From an uncultured Bacteroidales bacterium (GTDB taxonomy: Bacteria; Bacteroidota; Bacteroidia; Bacteroidales; F082): 42,446 nucleotides of DNA. The first letter of the stretch is position 1; the number at the start of each line of letters is the position of its first letter. Below the pieces are notes generated by a model. The model did not search any database, was not told where the DNA came from, and saw only the letters and a list, made by a program, of their open reading frames with translations. Both the position numbers and the translations under genes were made by a program. The stretch is taken from assembly GCA_905234455.1 (NCBI GenBank), contig CAJOIH010000013.1, positions 1 through 42,446 of the forward strand, read 5' to 3'. Below are positions 1 to 10,029 of this stretch, one piece after another.

Positions 1-3000
1 GTTGCTGCTCGAGAACACCAGCTTGAAGCGGCTCTCGTAGTCGTTGTTGCGGGCGTTGAAGGTGTAGCTCGGGTTGACCAGCAGGTCGACGTCGGCGCCG
101 GTCATGTTGTCAACCAGGTGGAGGTAGTTCATCTCAGCTTCTTCCACGCCGATGTTCAAGGTGTACTGGCCGTCCTTCTCAGCACGGAAGTTCACCGGGA
201 TGGTGCCGAAAGGCTCGGCGCTCACCACAGCGTATTCCTTGTTGCCCTGCGGGATGTAGATGTTGGCGTTCTGCGTACCGAAGTAGAACTTGCCAAGTTG
301 GACGTTCTCGTTGAAGCTCACGATGGCTTTGTCAACGGTGCCGTTTTCGTTTTGAGAATCTATGAGGTTGACGTTGATGTTACCGGATTTAGCGCCAGCA
401 GGAGCGGTCTTGCTGAAGGTGACCTTGCCGGTTGAACCAGCTTCAACAATTACACCGGTGCAAGGAGCGATAGCTTCGGTAACAGCGGTTGGTACAGTAG
501 TGCCTGGAGTAATACCTCCATTGGCTTGGCTCAGCGTGTAATAAGCTTGATTGAGGTAAGCGTTGCAGGTGAAGGGGTTACCCACGAGGTTGAACTCGTC
601 GGCTAGGAGGTTCTTCACTTCTTTGTCCTCATTGCTGGGCACAACAGCACCCGTGAAGTTGAGGGTAACGGCACTCTTGTTGGCGTAGAGGTAACCCATA
701 CCGTTATCCAGTGTAAATGTACTTGGGCTTTGGCGGTAGTTTCTCCACTGCTTATCTGATTGGTTCATGTCAAGCGCAAAGAGGTCGTAAGTGGCAGTTT
801 CAGTTGTGGCAGTTGAACCCAAATTGTCGGTAATGAGGTCCGCGTCATCGGGATCGATTGAGCCAGCGATAGGCAAAGCTATAAAGTACCAGCCGTTCAC
901 TGAACCGTCATCCCATTTGGCAATGCTCTTCTGAACAGTAGCTTGCACGTTATTGCTGGTAACGAGCTGACCGCCGTCGGCAATGACGAGATTGGCGGCA
1001 GTGCCGTTGTTGGTTAAAGTACCGTTGACGGTAAGGGTTCCTGTGACGGTGAGCACTGGTGAGTAATCAGCAGAGTTCTTTATCGTGTAGGTTTCATTGC
1101 TGGCAACCGTAGCGGTACCCAAAGTGGTATTGCTGTAGAACTCATAGTTCTTGTCGTTCGCTTTGACATAAAGGTAAACATAGTTCTCAATCGAAGACCC
1201 GGATTCTCTATAGCAAGAGAAACGAGTATTATCAGCATTATATCTAATAACATTACGGGTGTTTTCTCCTTGTGCAATAATCACGGCTTCTTGATTACTA
1301 TTAAAACTAATGGCCCACTGACTATCTTCGTCACCGTTACCATCTCTTGTTCCTATGTTGTTGCTATCTTTACTTGAGGCATAAAGGAATCCGGGATTCT
1401 CATTGTCATATAATGTCCAATTGCCAGTATTTCCGCTGAGCACAAGCTCTCTGATGCCATCCACAGCTTCAATACTTGTCACACCACCTGTGTTGGTGAT
1501 GGTCACTGCAACGACTCCTCTATAATTGCCACTTTGCGCTCCCATAGCATCCGCTTCCCCTGCTGTTTTAGAACTGGCAATAATATAATGCTTACCAGCA
1601 ACAAGTTGATCAGTCGATGTTACCAACGTATAAGTAGGAATAATGGCGGTCGTTACGGTAACGGTAACAATGCTGGCGGGCATGGTGAATTTGTTGTTAG
1701 CGACAGTAACGTCGTTATTGTCGGCATCCATAACTGAAATGGAGTAATTATAGCCAGTGCTCGTTACAACCACCACTTCAACTTCCTTACCGTAAGTGAT
1801 GGTGGCACCTGCTGTCGAACCGTCAACCTCTAATTCTGCGGTAGCAGCAGTGTCGTCTCCAGTAACGTTCAAGGTATAACTGTAGGAGTTAATCGTCCAT
1901 TGTGCATAGAGTGTGGTGTTTGCGCTGATGGTGAAGGTATCATCGGCTTCATAAAGATTGCCACTGCCGTCTTGTGTATCGCTCCAGCAGAAGAAACTGT
2001 ATCCGGTTTTGGTGAGGGTGCCAGGACCAAGAACGGTGACGGTATTGTTGCTGGAATTGTATTCGGTACCGTCCGTCGGCACGGTGCCACCATCATTGCC
2101 ATTGCCATCGTAGGTGACGAACCAAGTGGATAATGACGGAACAGTGGTGCAGTAGTTGGAATAGACGGTCGTTTCACCTGACACTTCATAAACCACGGTT
2201 AAGTCGCTAAGACGCAAGCCGGCACTTGTAAGGAAGTAGAAAAACTTGTTGCCCGCGGGCATGCTAATACTAAACTCATTAACTGAACTTAGTACTGCGC
2301 TTGTAATATCGTCATCGTTCGTATTACCACGGGTCTTTTTGTTTTTCAAATGAATAGTCCCGGTATAAGGGTTTGTTCCTGCGTTATTACAGGCTGTGGT
2401 ATAGACCCTTTTAATATCACCAGGTAACGTTGGGAAATAAATGTAGCTTATAGTAGCATTATCGCGCATCTGAATTTGGCTATTCTGGGTGCAGGCTTGA
2501 ATGGTAATAGTATAACTATTACCTTCAACAGTCTTGGTTGTTGAAGTCTCGCCATAACTGCCTGTCAGATATGTAAAATCTGATGGTTCAATAGTCAGTT
2601 CATGCTCTACCATTCCTTGTGAAGTCTCGGAATTGGCAAACACTGCGTAGAAGGTAACAGCACTAGTGCCCATAATTGCAGATGTGACAAAAGTGGGAGC
2701 TTCTTGGGTGATACCAGTGATAGTAGCAGTAGTCCAACCCACGAAAGTCTTACCATTAATATCAGCGGGATCATCGGGGAAGTTGATGGTGGCACCTTCG
2801 GCATAGTTTGCCGAAGTGGTAGTACCATTCACGGAGAAGGTTGCAGTATATGTCGGAATAAGCTCAAAATTGATAGTCACCGTAGTGTTAGCTGATGCCG
2901 TGACAGTGAATTCATTGCCATTTTGAGCTACTGTGGCTGAGTTGGCAGGCGAAACGGTGTATGGTGTTGTTGTGCTCACACGGTAGCCACTCGCAGGAGT

Positions 3001-3582
3001 AGCCGTGATAGTAGTACCAGAAAGAGAAACCTCACCATACGAATCGTCGTTGCTTTCAGCGGTGATGGTGTAGGAGGGAGATCCGCTTGGAGTATAGGTG
3101 ACCGCAATGCTTTTGCAATACAAGGCCCTTGCTGCTTTCGAAGGCTTTGTTATCAAAACAACTATTTCTCCAGAAGCCGAACCAGTGAAAGTATAATTGG
3201 CTGCACTTGTTGTGAGAGATTGTGGATCCCCTCCAAAAGCAGACCCTCCAACGGTTACGCCAACTGTTGCTGATACTCCTGAAGCAACAGAAGCATTAAC
3301 CACAACCTTGGTTATCGTGCCTGAAATATCAGAAGTGGATAGTTGGATATATTTTACTTGGGCGCTATTCGTTCCATAGTGAATACCTTTAGTGTTATCA
3401 AAAGAGGACTCGGTTCCATCCGATGTTACCGTCCAGTCAGCACCATCGTCTGCAGTACCCGAACCGCCGCATGCAGTAGTAAAAGTCAAGGTACTGGTTT
3501 CTTGTCCCCTCATTCCCATTGGGACAGTCAAAAACGCAAGCAGCATCACCGCTGCAATCAAAAAAGTAAATCTCTTTTTCAT
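1..3582 (-). CDS. Large T9SS-type surface protein, C-terminus cut by window edge
   Basis: The frame is open from ATG 3582 to base 1 (1194 codons, no stop), so the 3' end lies outside. The product begins MKKRFTFLIAAVML, a Sec signal peptide. Residues about 24-165 form a module also found in the protein at 37798. Residues about 240-315 and 485-562 resemble InlB/Listeria-Bacteroides repeats (pattern GYSFFCW...TLYAQW). Residues about 650-806 are a beta-rich domain starting YTLVTSTDQLVAGKHYII. From about 848 onward it aligns with the C-terminal part of the other protein, including LVGNPFTCNAYL and, at the cut, YESRFKLVFSSN. The partner continues about 80 residues to its sorting tail, so a T9SS tail is expected just beyond the window. 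This is inferred to be a secreted, cell-surface protein, possibly an adhesin or glycan binder; no enzyme motif is seen. Confidence 0.85.
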   Translation of the reverse strand, partial: MKKRFTFLIAAVMLLAFLTVPMGMRGQETSTLTFTTACGGSGTADDGADWTVTSDGTESSFDNTKGIHYGTNSAQVKYIQLSTSDISGTITKVVVNASVASGVSATVGVTVGGSAFGGDPQSLTTSAANYTFTGSASGEIVVLITKPSKAARALYCKSIAVTYTPSGSPSYTITAESNDDSYGEVSLSGTTITATPASGYRVSTTTPYTVSPANSATVAQNGNEFTVTASANTTVTINFELIPTYTATFSVNGTTTSANYAEGATINFPDDPADINGKTFVGWTTATITGITQEAPTFVTSAIMGTSAVTFYAVFANSETSQGMVEHELTIEPSDFTYLTGSYGETSTTKTVEGNSYTITIQACTQNSQIQMRDNATISYIYFPTLPGDIKRVYTTACNNAGTNPYTGTIHLKNKKTRGNTNDDDITSAVLSSVNEFSISMPAGNKFFYFLTSAGLRLSDLTVVYEVSGETTVYSNYCTTVPSLSTWFVTYDGNGNDGGTVPTDGTEYNSSNNTVTVLGPGTLTKTGYSFFCWSDTQDGSGNLYEADDTFTISANTTLYAQWTINSYSYTLNVTGDDTAATAELEVDGSTAGATITYGKEVEVVVVTSTGYNYSISVMDADNNDVTVANNKFTMPASIVTVTVTTAIIPTYTLVTSTDQLVAGKHYIIASSKTAGEADAMGAQSGNYRGVVAVTITNTGGVTSIEAVDGIRELVLSGNTGNWTLYDNENPGFLYASSKDSNNIGTRDGNGDEDSQWAISFNSNQEAVIIAQGENTRNVIRYNADNTRFSCYRESGSSIENYVYLYVKANDKNYEFYSNTTLGTATVASNETYTIKNSADYSPVLTVTGTLTVNGTLTNNGTAANLVIADGGQLVTSNNVQATVQKSIAKWDDGSVNGWYFIALPIAGSIDPDDADLITDNLGSTATTETATYDLFALDMNQSDKQWRNYRQSPSTFTLDNGMGYLYANKSAVTLNFTGAVVPSNEDKEVKNLLADEFNLVGNPFTCNAYLNQAYYTLSQANGGITPGTTVPTAVTEAIAPCTGVIVEAGSTGKVTFSKTAPAGAKSGNINVNLIDSQNENGTVDKAIVSFNENVQLGKFYFGTQNANIYIPQGNKEYAVVSAEPFGTIPVNFRAEKDGQYTLNIGVEEAEMNYLHLVDNMTGADVDLLVNPSYTFNARNNDYESRFKLVFSSSN

Positions 3583-3669
3583 CGTTTGTTTTTTGTTTTA
3601 GTTAATTATTAGTTATCAATTGATTGAATCAAAATGAATGATTATTTCGCCTATAATTTTTTCGGTGTG

Positions 3670-3677
3670 CAAAATTA
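3670..3677 (-). promoter_or_regulatory. -7 box (TAATTTTG) of the left T9SS gene
   Basis: Read on the minus strand this is TAATTTTG, a full match to the Bacteroidota -7 consensus TAnnTTTG. It would give an A-rich leader of about 80 nt before ATG 3582. No good -33 TTG lies at the usual distance, so an activator bound upstream may be needed. Confidence 0.6.
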
Positions 3678-3709
3678 CATCAAATGATGTATTTAAGCTA
3701 GTGTTTATA

Positions 3710-3750
3710 TATTTTTATTTATAAACAATTATTGATAGGCTGTTGATAAC
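3710..3750 (-). promoter_or_regulatory. Two-part upstream element, left copy
   Basis: On the minus strand, GTTATCAACA (3750-3741) is followed by 13 unconserved bases and then TGTTTATAAATAAAAATA (3727-3710). The 18-mer ends exactly 32 nt before the -7 box. The same two words, with the same 13-nt and 32-nt spacings, occur upstream of the related gene at 37798. The intervening bases differ, so this looks like a constrained regulatory site. Confidence 0.65.
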
Positions 3751-3935
3751 TCAGCTGAGCCTTACGGGAATAAGGGAATTGGGTATATTATTCGGGGCCT
3801 ATTGATCTTGTTAAGGGAATAAAATTTCAACTGCAAAGATAATTATTTAATATTTATTGGTAATAACTATATTAATACGTTAAATTTCGATAACTAAAAT
3901 ATTAATTTAAATAATAATGATATATAATTATTTAT

Positions 3936-3943
3936 TATCTTTG
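3936..3943 (+). promoter_or_regulatory. -7 box (TATCTTTG) of the small AT-rich gene
   Basis: TATCTTTG matches TAnnTTTG. Transcription would begin near 3950, so ATG 3951 would be leaderless. This favours ATG 3996 as the translation start. Confidence 0.6.
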
Positions 3944-3995
3944 CAGCGAGATGCAAGTGAACCATGTTTTAATAATAATCACTCAAATTAAAAAC

Positions 3996-4427
3996 ATGGT
4001 AAAACATAGCAAAAACAAAGTAAAACTCAAAAAGAAGTACAAGGCAATAGGACGTATTCCGGTGGTGGCGTTGAGGAAAATCCAAGAAGTGATGGAGTTA
4101 CCTGACAATGTGCGTACCATTAGAGCCAATGTAACAAACACCATTAAGCACAATTTACGACACATGGAAGAGATGGAAAAACAATTATCTCTACTCGGTC
4201 TAACAAAAGAAGATTATGCCGAATTTGTTGCTCGTAATTATAATGAAATCCATTTAGGAAATCAGCCTTTCTCTTTAATACTCGCAGTGACTCGCATTGA
4301 CGACCATGATCATATTGCTGCCGTACATCTGTTTTATAGTAAAAGAGAGAATTTTTGGCTTGTCACCACAGTTCATTCTATTAAATCTTTTGATTTACAA
4401 AAGATTCCATTAATTTGGAAGAAATAA
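3996..4427 (+). CDS. Small basic protein, possibly an RNase-toxin-like (BECR-type) domain
   Basis: The product has 143 residues from ATG 3996 (start MVKHSKNKVKLKKKYKAIG). An in-frame ATG at 3951 would add 15 residues but sits at the predicted transcription start. The N-terminus is strongly basic. The rest reads as KHNLRHMEEM, then EFVARNYNEIHLG, a hydrophobic strand, ENFWLVTTVHSI and a final PLIWKK. This order (His-rich helix, helix ending in N(Y/F)N.I..G, strands, terminal (L/I)W) reminds me of the phage/mobile-element 'Barnase-EndoU-ColicinE5/D-RelE-like' nucleases, but I cannot confirm the family. The gene is clearly more AT-rich than its neighbours, which suggests acquisition. No antitoxin-like gene is next to it. 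Its stop codon overlaps the T-tract of the terminator serving the opposing RNA. Confidence 0.6.
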   Translation: MVKHSKNKVKLKKKYKAIGRIPVVALRKIQEVMELPDNVRTIRANVTNTIKHNLRHMEEMEKQLSLLGLTKEDYAEFVARNYNEIHLGNQPFSLILAVTRIDDHDHIAAVHLFYSKRENFWLVTTVHSIKSFDLQKIPLIWKK

Positions 4428-4447
4428 AAAGGAGGCCGTAGCCTCCC
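4424..4447 (-). terminator. Intrinsic terminator of the small RNA
   Basis: On the minus strand GGAGGC-TACG-GCCTCC forms a perfect 6-bp stem capped by a UNCG tetraloop closed by C-G, followed by TTTTTATTT. On the plus strand the stem is followed only by CTTTATTTC, so it acts mainly for the minus-strand RNA but may also stop the gene ending at 4427. Confidence 0.85.
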
Positions 4448-4549
4448 TTTATTTCGTAGTTGCCCAAGTTACGAGACCGCTTGCTCGGCCTGTCTGTTAG
4501 CTACCCAACACACAATACCGCAAGATGTGAGGGCCTGGGCGAGATCAGA
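4424..4549 (-). ncRNA. Structured small RNA of unknown family
   Basis: This minus-strand RNA of about 120 nt has a promoter of its own (TTG at 4586-4584, 21-nt gap, TATCTTTG at 4562-4555) and ends in a strong terminator. Within it, GCCCAGG pairs with CUUGGGC as a closing helix. CUUGC.GG pairs with CC.GA.GCAAG, and GUU with AAC around an apical loop, giving a rod with internal loops. No reading frame of note is present. The rod shape would suit a 6S-like RNA or one of the Bacteroidales-specific structured RNAs such as Bacteroidales-1, but I cannot verify either. It is not tmRNA, RNase P RNA or bacterial SRP RNA, because their conserved cores are absent. Confidence 0.6.
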
Positions 4550-4554
4550 CCCCG

Positions 4555-4586
4555 CAAAGATAAACAACATTTTCCATACCTCGCAA
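4555..4586 (-). promoter_or_regulatory. Full promoter of the small RNA
   Basis: Minus strand: TTG (4586-4584), 21-nt spacer, TATCTTTG (4562-4555). Both elements match the Bacteroidota primary-sigma pattern at the expected spacing. Confidence 0.75.
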
Positions 4587-4610
4587 GGGTTTCCTGAAAA
4601 AAATGGAAAT

Positions 4611-4646
4611 AAAAAACTTGAGGCCGAAAATATCGACCTCAAGTTT
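4611..4646 (-). terminator. Terminator of the polysaccharide/parE/peptidase operon
   Basis: Perfect 10-bp arms AAACTTGAGG (4646-4637 on the minus strand) and CCTCAAGTTT (4623-4614) enclose a 13-nt loop and are followed by a T-rich tract. It lies 25 nt after the peptidase stop. Confidence 0.85.
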
Positions 4647-4670
4647 GCTAAAGGAATGAAAATCCTTCGA

Positions 4671-6793
<2,123 letters not shown>

Positions 6794-6797
<4 letters not shown>

Positions 6798-8731
6798 ATT
6801 TTATCAATATATGTGTCGTCTTCAATACGAAGATTTTCAATGATGAACCTTTGTCTTTCAGGAGTATTGTTGCCCATATAGTATTTCAGGAGTTCCTTGA
6901 TGCCGAAGTCGTACTGGAGGATCACCGGCTCCAACCGCATGTTGGGACCGATGAAGGCGCGGAACTCGTCGGGGGAGATCTCGCCCAAGCCTTTGAATCG
7001 GGTGATCTCGGCCTGCTTGCCGCATTTCAGGATGGAGTCGACGCGTTCCTCCTCGGAATAGCAGTAGTAGGTCTCCTTCTTGTTGCGCACGCGGAACAAG
7101 GGGGTCTGCAGGATGTAGACGTGGCCGTTACGCACCAGGTCGGGGTAGAACTGAAGGAAGAAGGTGAGCATGAGCAGGCGGATGTGCATGCCGTCGACAT
7201 CGGCATCGGTGGCGATGACGATGTTGTTGTAGCGGAGGTTCTCGATGTCCTCGTCGATGTTCAAGGCGGCTTGCAAGAGGTTGAACTCTTCGTTTTCGTA
7301 ACACACCTTCTTGGTCATGCCCAAGCAGTTCAACGGCTTGCCCCTGAGGCTGAACACGGCCTGGGTCTGCACGTCGCGGCTCTTGGTGATGCTTCCCGAA
7401 GCGGAGTCGCCCTCGGTGATGAAGATGGTGCTCTCAAGCCGCTTCTCGTGGTTGGTATTCAGATGGATTCGGCAGTCGCGGAGCTTGCGGTTGTTGAGGC
7501 TGACTTTCTTGGCACTCTCGCGGGCGGCCTTCTTGATGCCGGCAATCTCCTTGCGTTCCTTCTCGTTGGCTTGGATCTTGGCCTGCAACACGGCCACGGT
7601 GTCGGGGTTCTTGTGCAGATAGTTGTCGAGATGCCGCTTCAGGATGTCAAAGACGTAGGTCTTCAACACGGGACTGTCGTTGGAGCCGTCGGGGTTGTTG
7701 GGGGCGAGGTGGGTGGAACCGAGCTTGGTCTTGGTCTGGGCCTCGAACACGGGCTCTTGGATCCTCACACACAAGGCGCACACCAATCCCTGGCGGATGT
7801 CGGCGGGCTCGTATTCCTTCTGGAAGAACTCGCGCACCACGCGGGCGTAGCCCTCACGGAAGGCTGACTGGTGGGTGCCGCCTTCGGTGGTATGCTGGCC
7901 GTTGACGAAGGAGTAGAAATAGTCGCTCGACTGGTTGTTGACATGGGTGAAGGCCGCCTCGAAGTCGCCGTCCTTGATGTGGATGATCGGGTAGAGGCCT
8001 TCGCCTTCCATGTTGTTCTGCAAGAGATCGAGCAAGCCGTTCCGGGAGTAATACCGTTTGTCGTTATAGATCATGGTCAGACCGCGGTTGAGGTAGGCAT
8101 AGTTCCAGACCCGTTTTTCGACGTAGTCGTCCACATAATGGTAGTTGCCGAACAGGGCGCTGTCGGGGATGAATTCCACCAGAGTTCCGCTTTCATCGGC
8201 CTTCTCGTAGGGGATGATACCGGTGTCGCTGGTCATCTTGCCTTGGGCAAACTCCACGATGCGGGTCTTGCCCTCACGGATGCTCTGCACCTTGAAGTAG
8301 GAGGAGAGGGCGTTGACGGCCTTGGTGCCGACGCCGTTCAAACCGACCGACTTTTGGAATACCTTGCTGTCGTACTTGGCACCGGTGTTGAGCTGCGACA
8401 CAGCTTCCTTCAGCTTTCCCATGGGGATGCCACGGCCGTAGTCACGGATGATGACCTTCTTCTCGGCCTTGTCGATGGTCAGCTCGATACGCTTGCCGTA
8501 ACCGGAGGTGAACTCGTCGATAGAGTTGTCGATCACCTCTTTGATCAGCACATAGATACCGTCGTCCTGTGAGGCGCCGTCGCCCAACTTGCCGATGTAC
8601 ATGCCGGGACGTCGGCGGATGTGGTCCATGTCCTCGAGGTGGACGATTTTGTCATCGCCATAGTCCTCAACGACCACGGGTTTCTCTTCGGGTTGATTGA
8701 AAATATCTTGATCTAATACTTCGTTATCCAT
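6794..8731 (-). CDS. parE: DNA topoisomerase IV subunit B (ParE)
   Basis: The product has 645 residues, typical for ParE. An N-terminal GHKL ATPase domain carries [23 protein letters not shown] and the DYGRGIP loop. The TOPRIM domain has EGDSASG near residue 438 and DADVDG near 508, which hold the acidic and metal-binding residues. With ParC it unlinks daughter chromosomes. The start [11 protein letters not shown]...[11 protein letters not shown] looks like Bacteroidota ParE rather than GyrB. parC is not in the window. The gene starts 1 nt inside the flippase stop (TGATG) and ends with an ATGA overlap into the peptidase gene, so it is embedded in an operon that begins with polysaccharide genes. 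Confidence 0.92.
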
Positions 8732-10029
8732 CAGTTTTTATTTTTTGCAAAAATAGCGAAAAATTCGGCTTTACACCACGCCCAATCGTCTTTTGAGAGC
8801 AATAAATCTTTGGCCTTGACCTCGGCGATGCGCCTGAACACGAACCATTGGTAGATGACGATAGCGGCGTAAGTGCAAGAGAATGAAATGGCTGCGCCCA
8901 GGATGCCGATCATGGGGATGAGGATGAAGGTCACGGGGACGGTCACGGCCAGACCCACCAGCGAGGCGTAGAGGTTGTATTTCGGGATGCCGGTGCCGGA
9001 GAAATAATGGGTGAAGATCATGTGGGCGGAGAGACAGAGCAGTCCGGGCGACATGAGGAGGATGACATCCTTCACCTGGCCGAAGGCATCGGTGAAGAGC
9101 CACTCGAAGAAACCCACAGGCAGGCAGACCAGCACCAGCAGGGCGAGGAAAGTCAACACCACGGTGATTTTCAGGAATTTGATGGTCAGGCTGACGATTT
9201 CCTCCTTGTCGGTGAGGTTGCTCAAACGGGAGAACTGCACCATCGAGACGCTCAATCCGAACACCTTAACGCCTTCACCCACCTGGGTGCCGGCGCCGTA
9301 CACGCCCACCGCATCGTCGGTGCAATGCCGCCGCAGCAGGAAGATGCTCATGCGGCGGTTCAAGGTGCTCACCAGGGTGGACAGCTGGATGACGTAGCCG
9401 TATTTCAGCATCTCCTTGGCGGTCAGGAAGAAAGGATCGCGGCCTTCGCGATTGTACATCCGTATCATCAGCACGAAGCCGACCAGGAAGGCGGTGATGT
9501 AGCCACACAGCAGCGAATACACGAAGGCATGGGCGTCGCGGATGCCGAACACGTAGATGAACAGGGCCATCGAGCTCACCTGCACGAAGATCTGGAGCAG
9601 AAACACCCAGTTGAAGGTACCCACTTTCTCCTTGCCGAGAAACACGTTGAGGTTGAAGTTGTGGAAGCTGTAGACAAAGGTCAACAGCAGGGTGAGGGCC
9701 TCGTAGCCGTGAGGCACGATGCGGTCGAAGGTGACAGGGTAGTGGGAGAGTACCCAGAACAGCAGCACGTAGAAGGCCATCACCAGGGCGATCCAGGAGT
9801 AGGAGACGGACATCAGGGTGGACAGCTTCTTGCGGGGCGTGAAGTACACCAGTCCGCTGCCTGCCAGGAACTCCACGCCGATCAGCAGGAAGGTGACGTC
9901 GGTCAGCACCGTGAAGCCAATGCCCCATTCGGCGGCCCCCAGCACCTTGGTGCCCATCAGCATGGTGACGAACCCGATCAGCAGGTTCAGCACCCTCGTA
10001 ATGCCCGTGCCCAGTATCTTCTTAAACAT
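8731..10029 (-). CDS. Polysaccharide flippase (Wzx/MOP superfamily)
   Basis: I start it at ATG 10029 ([15 protein letters not shown]; 432 residues), which overlaps the upstream stop by 8 nt (ATGTTTAA). A longer frame from 10077 would only add residues read from the end of the upstream gene. About 12-14 hydrophobic helices run through the whole length, with [14 protein letters not shown] near the N-terminus. This is the pattern of the polysaccharide-transporter branch of the MOP exporters, which flip undecaprenyl-linked sugar units across the inner membrane. Its place behind a glycan-related fusion protein and opposite a glycosyltransferase supports a role in capsule, exopolysaccharide or O-antigen assembly. 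The substrate cannot be told. Confidence 0.87.
   Translation of the reverse strand: MFKKILGTGITRVLNLLIGFVTMLMGTKVLGAAEWGIGFTVLTDVTFLLIGVEFLAGSGLVYFTPRKKLSTLMSVSYSWIALVMAFYVLLFWVLSHYPVTFDRIVPHGYEALTLLLTFVYSFHNFNLNVFLGKEKVGTFNWVFLLQIFVQVSSMALFIYVFGIRDAHAFVYSLLCGYITAFLVGFVLMIRMYNREGRDPFFLTAKEMLKYGYVIQLSTLVSTLNRRMSIFLLRRHCTDDAVGVYGAGTQVGEGVKVFGLSVSMVQFSRLSNLTDKEEIVSLTIKFLKITVVLTFLALLVLVCLPVGFFEWLFTDAFGQVKDVILLMSPGLLCLSAHMIFTHYFSGTGIPKYNLYASLVGLAVTVPVTFILIPMIGILGAAISFSCTYAAIVIYQWFVFRRIAEVKAKDLLLSKDDWAWCKAEFFAIFAKNKN

Larger units (their letters stand above)
3583..3995. other. AT-rich intergenic region between divergent genes
   Basis: This 413-base AT-rich stretch separates the minus-strand T9SS gene from a plus-strand small gene. 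It holds the -7 box of the T9SS gene (3670-3677), its upstream two-part element (3710-3750), a further minus-strand TATCTTTG at 3834-3841 without a clear -33, and the plus-strand box at 3936-3943. No coding region is evident in it apart from the 15-codon in-frame extension of the small gene. Confidence 0.6.

Noticed and set aside
3741..3775. Possible hairpin AGGCT...AGCCT as a terminator in the left intergenic region
   Set aside because: The stem is only 5 bp with a long loop and no T-tract.
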